NCBI RefSeq assembly: GCF_002409645.1
Contig: NZ_DHNR01000032.1
Span: 1-24,774 of the forward strand
DNA length: 24,774 nt
From: Acetobacter sp. UBA5411
GTDB taxonomy: Bacteria; Pseudomonadota; Alphaproteobacteria; Acetobacterales; Acetobacteraceae
Direction: 5' to 3'
Numbering within the stretch: the stretch's first letter is position 1; each line of letters starts with the position of its first letter. Positions 7,111-13,566 of the stretch are shown here, one piece after another. Under the pieces are notes generated by a model, which ran no database searches, had not been told where the DNA came from, and was given only the letters and a program-made list of their open reading frames with translations. A program made the position numbers and the translations under genes.

Positions 7111-8078
7111 CGCACAAAGGCCATGCGCGGCCCCTCAGTCAGATGCAGAAGACCATCCGCCCCGGCCTCAAGTTCTTCCCCGTCCATCACCAGACGATCC
7201 TGCGTGCTGATGCTGATGGTTGCCGCCATGCCGCTGCGATAGGCCTTGGAATTACGCAACCGGGCCGAGATACGGCCTTTCAGAACAGAGAAAAGATTGC
7301 GCGCCAGACGCGGGGGATGTCCCAGAATATCGAGATAGATCAGCCCGCCAGTCGGGCTGGAATCAAGCCAGAAAGGCCAGACGCCGCGGGACAATTTGTG
7401 CAGCCCCGTACACAGGAACAGAAAACGGGGCTGAGCGTCCGGTCTCCCACCATCCACGGTGACGGTCATCGGCGAGCCAGCGAGCCACTGGTTCCGCACT
7501 TCTTTCCTGAGAAAAAGTCGGAGTCCCCACAGGACAGTCGCAAAGATGGCCGTATCATGGGCATAGCGGTTGAGGATGGCCGGATTGTGCGCGAGTTCGA
7601 TGGCGCGGGTAAAGGCTGCCAGCCCACAGAACATCCCTGCCACCGGCTCGCGATCCGGATCGGTCCATGAGACAATGACTGGCTGACGCCATGACACATC
7701 ATCCATGAGGGTGGCCTGCTGCGCTTTCTCCAGCAGGCGCGACAGGGCGGCCATTTCCCTCAGGCTGCATCCGACATCACTGGCGATCAGATTGGTGTTG
7801 CCGGACGGCAGGATGGAGAGAGCCGGGAGACGCTCATGGGGATAGGCGTTCAGGACAGCGCTGATTACATGACTGACGGTTCCGTCGCCGCCATCGACCG
7901 CAATCACGCGGATATCCTGTCGCGCCAGTTCGTCGATCGCCTCGACAAGTCCGTTCCGGCCTTCGGGGCAGACAAAGAGTGGACCAAGCGCCGCACGGGC
8001 CTGTTCGGCGAACTGTCCTCCGCTCTTTATGTTACGACGACTACGCGGATTATGAATCAGGGCGACGCGTTCAGGCAT
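7104..8078 (-). CDS. diacylglycerol / sphingoid-base / ceramide kinase family protein
   Basis: This is a 324-residue member of the DAGK_cat lipid kinase superfamily, which phosphorylates the hydroxyl of a lipid with ATP. It has the N-terminal NPRS motif (10-13), the nucleotide-binding GGDGT (63-67), an SGN loop (PSGNTN, 91-96) where diacylglycerol kinases have GTGN, and a C-terminal MDGE (298-301). The size matches YegS/DgkB/LCB-kinase-like enzymes. The neighbouring SPT and the overlapping Tam41-like gene suggest ceramide or a long-chain base as substrate; diacylglycerol or undecaprenol cannot be excluded. The ATG at 8078 has a purine-rich GGAAAGAG about 11 bases upstream. It is the first gene of a divergent unit facing the LptFG operon. 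Confidence 0.8.
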   Translation of the reverse strand: MPERVALIHNPRSRRNIKSGGQFAEQARAALGPLFVCPEGRNGLVEAIDELARQDIRVIAVDGGDGTVSHVISAVLNAYPHERLPALSILPSGNTNLIASDVGCSLREMAALSRLLEKAQQATLMDDVSWRQPVIVSWTDPDREPVAGMFCGLAAFTRAIELAHNPAILNRYAHDTAIFATVLWGLRLFLRKEVRNQWLAGSPMTVTVDGGRPDAQPRFLFLCTGLHKLSRGVWPFWLDSSPTGGLIYLDILGHPPRLARNLFSVLKGRISARLRNSKAYRSGMAATISISTQDRLVMDGEELEAGADGLLHLTEGPRMAFVRC

Positions 8079-8139
8079 TCGGCAATCCGCTCTTTCCAGA
8101 CCACCGTCCCGGACGGCTCATTTCGTGAATACGCGGCGT

Positions 8140-8168
8140 CATATAGACGCGCATCGCAGACTTGTCAC
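8140..8168 (-). promoter_or_regulatory. candidate promoter of the lipid kinase unit
   Basis: On the minus strand GTGACA (8163-8168) is followed after 17 bases by TATATG (8140-8145). This predicts a transcript start near 8133 and a leader of about 55 bases before the kinase ATG. It has the same form as the candidate guaA promoter in this window (GTGACG-17-TATACC). No operator was recognised. Confidence 0.4.
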
Positions 8169-8294
8169 ATTTCCAGCCCGACACCGCTCCGCATGTCATC
8201 GCCGGTCATGCGCCACACGCAGGCCATCCCTGTGGCTCACGGCGTTTAATTGCTGGTCTGTATCGCGGCCATGCAGGCTTCGGGAAACCATACG

Positions 8295-8325
8295 TTGTGG
8301 TGTAGAGAAGAATGCTGCCTATAAT
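8295..8325 (+). promoter_or_regulatory. candidate promoter of the phosphoesterase-LptFG operon
   Basis: A perfect TATAAT (8320-8325) lies 45 bases upstream of the chosen ATG at 8370. TTGTGG (8295-8300) is the best -35, with a long spacing of 19 bases. Together with the minus-strand candidate at 8140-8168 it makes 8079-8369 a divergent control region for the two halves of the lipid locus. Confidence 0.4.
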
Positions 8326-8369
8326 TTCACCTGTAGCACTCTTGATTGACCGGGCGGTTTGGGGGATCG

Positions 8370-9344
8370 ATGCAGCAGATTGGGAGCAAGGCCCCTTTCA
8401 GGAACCGTGACCCTCAAGGGATCTGCACAGGCAGGTCAGGAAGCCGCACCTTGTCAGCCGTTCTGGCACATCTGTCCGATCCACATCTGCCGCTCGAAAT
8501 CGTGCCGTCCCGTGGGGAATGGGCGATCAAGCGCATCATCAGCATGATCTCATGGCGCTTCAACAGGCGTCATATTCACAGAACCAACGCGCTCGCCGCC
8601 GTCATGCGCGATATCGAGGCCTGCGGAGCCGATGCGCTGGCCATCACAGGCGATCTCACCAATCTGGGCACGCGCGAGGAATGCATCGCCGCCACGCGCT
8701 GGCTTGATCGCATGACGCAGCCCCGCGCCGTCATCCCCGGCAATCATGACACCATGATCCGGGCCGCATGGTCAGATGGGCCGGGACTGTGGCGCGATGT
8801 CGGCGGAATGCCCGATGAAGACACTCCGGTTCTCCTGCGCGTGGGAGACGTCGCCCTGATCGGCGTCAGTTCCGCCGTTCCTTCTCCACCCTTTTTCGCC
8901 TCCGGTCGGGTCAGTGACATCCAGATCGACAGAATGGTCGAACTGCTCCAGCGCACAGGTGAGCAGGGACTGTGTCGCGTCGTCATGATCCATCATCCTC
9001 CCCGCAAGGGAATGGTCCTCTGGAGCAAGGCGCTGCGCGGGCTGGATCGTTTCACAGACGCCATTCGCGCTGCCGGTGCGGAGATGGTCCTGCACGGCCA
9101 CTCCCATCAGGGGACGTTCAGCACGATCCCCGGCAGCGAGATTCCGGTCATCGGCGTCACCTCCGCGTCGCACCGGCCCGGCCACAGTCTGAAGCGGGCG
9201 GCGGGCTGGAACAGGATCAGCATCCACAGAGAAGCAGCGTCCTGGGAGATTACCGTGAATTCCCGTCGTCTGGCACCGGACAGCCAGCTTCATGACTTCC
9301 GGACGACCCGCTTCACCCGGCCCACGAAAGAGTCCGTGCTGTGA
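8370..9344 (+). CDS. calcineurin-like metallophosphoesterase
   Basis: This is a 324-residue metallophosphoesterase with all five metal-binding blocks in order: LSDPHL (DxH), GDLTN (GDxxxN-type), GNHD, IHHPP and GHSH. The set is complete, so it should be an active two-metal phosphohydrolase or phosphodiesterase, probably cytoplasmic. I chose the ATG at 8370 because GGGGGA lies just upstream; a TTG at 8346 is possible, and the domain itself starts only about 30 residues later. It is the first gene of a five-gene operon and its stop overlaps the next start by 4 bases (GTGA). From this context I infer a role in lipid headgroup trimming (as LpxH or phosphatidylglycerophosphate phosphatases do), but the substrate cannot be read from the sequence. 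Confidence 0.85.
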   Translation: MQQIGSKAPFRNRDPQGICTGRSGSRTLSAVLAHLSDPHLPLEIVPSRGEWAIKRIISMISWRFNRRHIHRTNALAAVMRDIEACGADALAITGDLTNLGTREECIAATRWLDRMTQPRAVIPGNHDTMIRAAWSDGPGLWRDVGGMPDEDTPVLLRVGDVALIGVSSAVPSPPFFASGRVSDIQIDRMVELLQRTGEQGLCRVVMIHHPPRKGMVLWSKALRGLDRFTDAIRAAGAEMVLHGHSHQGTFSTIPGSEIPVIGVTSASHRPGHSLKRAAGWNRISIHREAASWEITVNSRRLAPDSQLHDFRTTRFTRPTKESVL

Positions 9345-10636
9345 CGACGCAGAGGAATGACCGCTACAGGCCGCCTCTGGCGAAACTGCCCTCCTGGATC
9401 CGTCCGGGGACGCTGGACACCTACCTGCTGGGCCAGACCATTCCGCCGTTTGTCATCGCCGTCTCGGTGGTGCTGATCGCGCTTCTGCTTGAGCGACTGC
9501 TGGTGCTTCTGAACGTGCTGGCGTCCGAAGCCAGTCCGTTTTTTACCCTGTTGCGGCTTCTGGCCGACCTGATGCCTCACTATCTGGGGCTGGCCATGCC
9601 TGCCGCGCTATGCGTGTCCGTCTTCACGGTTATCCGTCGCATGAGCGAAGGCGACGAGATCGACGCCCTGATGAGCAGCGGCGTCTCACTGGCACGCATC
9701 TGTCGTCCCTTCGCCCTGACTGGCGCTGCGATCGGGCTGCTGTCGCTCCTGCTTTACGGCTATATCCAGCCCCATGCCCGTTACCAGTTCCGGGAAGGCT
9801 TCTATTTCGCCAGTCACGCTGGATGGGCGCCCGTCCTTCAGTCGGGCATGTTCGCATCCCCTTCCCCCCGGCTGATGCTGACAGCCGACCATGTCAGTCA
9901 CGCCGGATCGCAGCTCAAGGGCGTGTTCATCCGTGATCTGAGCGAGGGCAAGGAACGCGACATCACGGCGCAGACCGGCTCCCTCCGCACCGACGCAGCC
10001 AAGGGCGAAGTCCAGATCGAGCTGTTCCACGGCTCGATCCTGACCATCCGGCCCGGCGTGCAACCCACGGTGACGACCTTCGACCATGCCCAACGTCTGA
10101 TCAGCCGCACCAACAAGGCGACATTCCGTAACCGTGGTGATGACGAGCGAGAGCTCACTTCACGGGAACTCGCCAGAAAGATCGACGCCGCCCGCCATGC
10201 TCCGAAACCGGATCCGGCAGAGGACGCGGAGGCAGACGGAACAACCGCTTCTGATTCCGCCAACAGCAATGACATTCCCCTGACAAGCATGCGCGCCGAG
10301 TTCCATTTCCGGCTGGCCCGCAGCCTGTCGATTCCCTTCATTCCCATTCTCGCCACGGCTCTGGCCGTCATCGGCAAGCGTAAAAGAGGGGCCGCCGGAC
10401 TGGCTGTCGCGGTCCTGCTACTGGTGACCTATGACCACATTCTTCAGCTTGGCGAGAGCCTGATCGCCAGCGGCAAATCCTCGCCGCTACTGGTTATTTG
10501 GCTGCCGACCGTGGTGTTCTGCACCGCCTGCACCCTGCTGCTGCTGTTCCGGGCGAGCATCCTGCCGATCCGGCGCAGTCGTCCAGCAAAGCCCCCCACA
10601 GGAGCCGCCGGGAATATGGTGGAGGGAGCCCGATGA
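9341..10636 (+). CDS. lptF: LptF-like permease subunit (YjgP/YjgQ family)
   Basis: This 431-residue inner membrane protein has the LptF/LptG plan: membrane segments at roughly 35-58, 80-98 and 125-142, a periplasmic beta-rich domain at about 160-270, then segments at about 330-345, 350-370 and 383-405. MSEGDEIDALMSSGVSL (101-117) is the cytoplasmic coupling helix that contacts the LptB ATPase. In the Lpt system LptF and LptG extract lipopolysaccharide from the inner membrane. Residues about 280-318 form an acidic, Ser/Asp/Ala-rich linker that helps make the protein longer than usual (350-390). It starts with GTG overlapping the previous stop (GTGA) and ends overlapping LptG (ATGA). No ATPase gene is nearby. 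In this operon it may carry a sphingolipid rather than LPS. Confidence 0.82.
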   Translation: MTTQRNDRYRPPLAKLPSWIRPGTLDTYLLGQTIPPFVIAVSVVLIALLLERLLVLLNVLASEASPFFTLLRLLADLMPHYLGLAMPAALCVSVFTVIRRMSEGDEIDALMSSGVSLARICRPFALTGAAIGLLSLLLYGYIQPHARYQFREGFYFASHAGWAPVLQSGMFASPSPRLMLTADHVSHAGSQLKGVFIRDLSEGKERDITAQTGSLRTDAAKGEVQIELFHGSILTIRPGVQPTVTTFDHAQRLISRTNKATFRNRGDDERELTSRELARKIDAARHAPKPDPAEDAEADGTTASDSANSNDIPLTSMRAEFHFRLARSLSIPFIPILATALAVIGKRKRGAAGLAVAVLLLVTYDHILQLGESLIASGKSSPLLVIWLPTVVFCTACTLLLLFRASILPIRRSRPAKPPTGAAGNMVEGAR

Positions 10637-11793
10637 CTGAAGAACGGATCGCAAAAGGTCCCCGTCACGTTCTTCTGCGCTATCTTTCCCGGACGCTCAT
10701 TTCCCGCACACTGATGTGCTGCGGCATCCTTATCGCCCTGATGGAGATTCTCGCGCTCCTTGAACAGATGACGCCAATCCTCAAGCGTCACCTCGGCGTC
10801 AAGGGCGTGCTGACCTACATGGGACTGCATCTGCCCGCGATGCTCCAGACCGCCCTGCCCCTCAGCGTGCTGATCGCCGGGCTGCTGATGTTCACGCAGA
10901 TGACCATCTCCAGTGAAATCGCCATTCTCAGAGCGGCGGGTCTTTCTCCGTGGGGTTTTCTGAGGAAGCTGCTGCCGTCCGCGATTCTGATCGGGCTGTT
11001 CGGGTGCGTGCTGGAGGATCAGATCACGCCGCGCTCCGAGCTGGCGCTCGCCTCCTGGTGGAACCGCACCAATCCGACTCCGGCCAACGGCAAGGCGTTC
11101 TGGTTCCATGTTCCCGCCGGAGAGGCTGCGGCCTGCAAGGGAACTGCTTCCGGCCTGCCTGCGACCGATAGCGAACTCGCGCATGTGGGTTATATCGCCC
11201 GTTCGGGTCGGGAAGCATTCAATGTCGATCTGTATGATCGCAGCGCGGATGGCCGGATTCTGCGTACGCTGCACGCGGATCACGCCGTCTACAGCTATAG
11301 CGGCTGGCACCTGTCAGACATTCACTGTGTGACGGTCTCATTCGCCGAGCTGGACACTACAGCGAATGAGAGCACGGTTCTTGACGCCCTGTGGAAGAAT
11401 CCGTTCGGGCCCAACGACATGCTGCGGCTTTCGATGGATGCCGCCCCCCTGTCTTCGGGCATGATTCTGGACGCGCTGCATGGCAAAATCGCCACCAACC
11501 AGACGCCCGGTTACCTCCGCGCAGCCCTGTTCGAGCGCTTTCTCAGACCACTCGCACTGATCGTCATGCTTTTATTGGCGATGCCGGTGATCTATATACC
11601 CCCCAGAACAGGGCTGAGGAGCTGGCTGCCGGTCTGGTGCCTCGGCGCCGGTCTGTTGTTCATCATTGTGCAGGGCATGTTCCGTGCGATGGGCAACGCA
11701 GGTCTCCTACCGGCTCCCGTCGCGACTGTCCCCGGCCTAATCATCTTTGCACTGGCCGCCGGCACCGCGTTATTAAGGAACGAAGACAAATGA
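10633..11793 (+). CDS. lptG: LptG-like permease subunit (YjgP/YjgQ family)
   Basis: This 386-residue partner of the preceding LptF-like protein has N-terminal membrane segments near 25-45, 62-90 and 105-130, a coupling helix MTISSEIAILRAAGLS, a periplasmic domain of about 150 residues, and three C-terminal membrane segments in the last 110 residues. The start is the ATG at 10633, which overlaps the LptF stop (ATGA) and is preceded by a strong GGAGGGAG ribosome site; a longer reading from 10498 would run inside lptF and has no support. In canonical LptFG both subunits form the channel powered by LptB. An operon with a hydroxylase and two headgroup-type enzymes suggests the pair belongs functionally to the lipid locus. 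Confidence 0.82.
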   Translation: MTEERIAKGPRHVLLRYLSRTLISRTLMCCGILIALMEILALLEQMTPILKRHLGVKGVLTYMGLHLPAMLQTALPLSVLIAGLLMFTQMTISSEIAILRAAGLSPWGFLRKLLPSAILIGLFGCVLEDQITPRSELALASWWNRTNPTPANGKAFWFHVPAGEAAACKGTASGLPATDSELAHVGYIARSGREAFNVDLYDRSADGRILRTLHADHAVYSYSGWHLSDIHCVTVSFAELDTTANESTVLDALWKNPFGPNDMLRLSMDAAPLSSGMILDALHGKIATNQTPGYLRAALFERFLRPLALIVMLLLAMPVIYIPPRTGLRSWLPVWCLGAGLLFIIVQGMFRAMGNAGLLPAPVATVPGLIIFALAAGTALLRNEDK

Positions 11794-12584
11794 GTGGCAC
11801 CCTGCGGAATCAGACCATCCGGTCTGGGCGGAGCTTTGATCTCGGCAAGATGAATCTGCGTCAGTTGTGGATCGCCTATCTGACGTATCCGACGATTCTG
11901 CTGTATTTCACCCTCATTGTGGTCAGCGTCATTCTCAGCGCGCATTTCTTCGCGGGCTGGGGCGCGACCATCACGTCCATCCTCGCTGTCATGCTGGTCT
12001 ATCCGGTCGTCTGGTATTCCCTGCACCGCTGGATTCTGCACGGACAGTGGCTCTACAAGTCCCGCTGGACCGCCTCCCTGTGGAAGCGCATCCACTTTGA
12101 CCACCATCAGGACCCGCATCTGCTGGACGTTCTGTTTGGTGCGCCCGCCACGACCCTGCCCACGATCGGCGCCGTGACGATTCCCGTCGGCTGGCTGATT
12201 GGTGGTTGGGGAGCCGCTGCGACGGCTTTTGGCGCCGGTGTGACGATCACTTGTATTTACGAATTCTTTCACTGCATCCAGCACCTGAACTACAAACCGA
12301 AGGCGGCATGGATTCAGCGGATGAAGGCGTGGCACGTACTGCACCACTTCCATGATGAGGACGGCAACTTCGGCATCACCAGCTATGTCGTGGATCGTGC
12401 GTTTGGCTCTTTCTATGAAGAAGCCCGTGCCCGTCCCCGCAGCCCAAGCGTGTTCAACCTCGGCTACAATCTGGAGCAGGCGAAGCGGTATCCGTGGGTC
12501 ATGAAGCTGACCGGCTCTCCCCCGCGCGATCGTCCCGACGGTGCTCGCCCTTCCACTCGCTCAGCCAGCCGGGACGCGGCGTGA
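11790..12584 (+). CDS. fatty acid hydroxylase / sterol desaturase family di-iron enzyme
   Basis: This 264-residue integral membrane enzyme has the full histidine set of the FA_hydroxylase superfamily: HRWILH (79-84), HFDHH (102-106), HCIQH (161-165) and HVLHH (182-186), with a further His188. Hydrophobic segments lie near 27-52, 57-78 and 120-160. Members add a hydroxyl to lipid chains using oxygen and a di-iron centre. Given the nearby SPT, the best candidates are C4-hydroxylation of the long-chain base or 2-hydroxylation of the ceramide acyl chain; 2-hydroxypalmitate-containing ceramides are known in acetic acid bacteria. The start is the ATG at 11790, overlapping the LptG stop (ATGA) with AAGGA upstream. 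The tail after residue 240 is Arg/Ser/Pro-rich and probably disordered. Confidence 0.85.
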   Translation: MSGTLRNQTIRSGRSFDLGKMNLRQLWIAYLTYPTILLYFTLIVVSVILSAHFFAGWGATITSILAVMLVYPVVWYSLHRWILHGQWLYKSRWTASLWKRIHFDHHQDPHLLDVLFGAPATTLPTIGAVTIPVGWLIGGWGAAATAFGAGVTITCIYEFFHCIQHLNYKPKAAWIQRMKAWHVLHHFHDEDGNFGITSYVVDRAFGSFYEEARARPRSPSVFNLGYNLEQAKRYPWVMKLTGSPPRDRPDGARPSTRSASRDAA

Positions 12585-13342
12585 CTGAAACAGGACTGAC
12601 AGCGATTGTTCTGGCCGGGTCACGCGCAGGAGTTGCTGACCCGATGGCGGTCGCCGATGGGCTTTCGCACAAGGCGCTCATCCCGATTGCCGGGAAACCG
12701 ATGATCACGCATGTGCTTGATACGCTCCGTGCCGTGCCGAGCATCGGACGCATTCTTGTCTGTATCGAAAACCCTGCTGTTCTGGACGGGATTCTTCCGG
12801 ATGGCGTTCAGACGATGGACGCCGCGCAGGGGCCGAGCGCAAGCGTTCTTGCCGCCATTCGTAACTGCGGCACACCACTTCTGGTCACCACGGCAGACAA
12901 TCCGCTTCTACGCCCCGAATGGGTGCAATTTTTCCTCGATGGCGCCGAAGACGCCGACATTGCCGTGGGTGTCGCCAGCGAAGCTGCTGTGACGCGGGAT
13001 GTTCCCGGAACACGTCGGACGTTCATTCGTCTTTCCGATATTGCCTTTTCGGGCAGCAATCTTTTCCTTTTCCGCACACCGGCTTCTGCAAGAGTTGCGA
13101 TGCTGTGGCGAAAAATCGAAAAGGAACGCAAACACCCGCTTCGGATGGGCTGGCTGCTCGGTCCCTCCATTCTGCTCCGGTTCCTGCTGAAGCGTCTGGG
13201 AACAAAAAACCTTCTGGCGCGCATTCTGAAACTTACTGGCGCACAGGGAAAGTTTGTATTCATGCCGGACGGTCGTGCGGCAGTGGATGTGGACAAGCCT
13301 GCCGATCTGGCCCTAGTGCGGAAGCTGATGGAAACGGCTTAG
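12581..13342 (+). CDS. MobA-like / NTP_transferase-fold nucleotidyltransferase
   Basis: This 253-residue protein has the sugar/alcohol-phosphate nucleotidyltransferase fold. It has the N-terminal loop VLAGSRAG (10-17), a shortened form of LAGGxxxRxG, then SHKALIPIAGKPMI (29-42, Lys31), the metal-site TTADNPLL (Asp106 region) and a C-terminal VDVDKPADLALV. The start is the GTG at 12581 overlapping the hydroxylase stop (GTGA); a longer upstream reading would lie inside the hydroxylase gene. An unusual hydrophobic stretch (WLLGPSILLRFLL) about 70 residues from the end could attach it to the membrane. It is the last gene of the operon. I infer that it activates a small phosphorylated headgroup with CTP or GTP; molybdenum cofactor work is less likely here because no moa/mob genes are near. 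Confidence 0.72.
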   Translation: MTETGLTAIVLAGSRAGVADPMAVADGLSHKALIPIAGKPMITHVLDTLRAVPSIGRILVCIENPAVLDGILPDGVQTMDAAQGPSASVLAAIRNCGTPLLVTTADNPLLRPEWVQFFLDGAEDADIAVGVASEAAVTRDVPGTRRTFIRLSDIAFSGSNLFLFRTPASARVAMLWRKIEKERKHPLRMGWLLGPSILLRFLLKRLGTKNLLARILKLTGAQGKFVFMPDGRAAVDVDKPADLALVRKLMETA

Positions 13343-13394
13343 ACGGCTGTTTCTTTTCAGGGATGTTATTTTCTTTAAATAAAGCGCCTCTTTC

Positions 13395-13440
13395 TAAAGC
13401 TTTTTGAAAAAAGCTTTACCAAAAACTTCTTTTTATTTTG
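13395..13440 (+). terminator. half copy (B) of the nested-palindrome repeat, terminator of the LptFG operon
   Basis: A perfect hairpin TAAAGCTTTTT/AAAAAGCTTTA (13395-13405 with 13408-13418) is followed by ACCAAAAACTTC, the right outer arm of the repeat family, and then a T-rich run. The left outer arm is missing, so this is a partial copy compared with 4577 and 15756. Its position after the operon's last gene fits rho-independent termination on the plus strand. Confidence 0.65.
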
Positions 13441-13510
13441 CAGTGATTTTCGGTATTTTATCTGTGCATTTGCGGCACATCTTTCTCAGAAAAAGAAGCG
13501 TCTGACACAA

Positions 13511-13538
13511 AAAAAACCCGCATTTCTGCGGGTTTTTT
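13511..13538 (-). terminator. rho-independent terminator of guaA (bidirectional form)
   Basis: The stem CCCGC (13517-13521) with GCGGG (13528-13532) is flanked by a run of A on the left and T on the right, with a 6-base loop (ATTTCT). It sits 29 bases beyond the guaA stop on the minus strand and reads as a terminator in both directions, so it also backs up the operon terminator on the plus strand. Confidence 0.85.
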
Positions 13539-13566
13539 CAAAAACAGGAACGAGCCGGATTTAGGC

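Noticed and set aside
11391..11789. N-terminal extension of the hydroxylase frame into LptG
   Set aside because: The extension overlaps LptG by 400 bases and reads as shadow sequence; the ATG at 11790 has an AAGGA site and an ATGA overlap typical of the operon.
13482..13500. CTTTCTCAGAAAAAG hairpin upstream of the guaA terminator as another repeat copy
   Set aside because: It lacks the outer arms and T5/A5 stem of the repeat family; similarity is limited to A/T runs.
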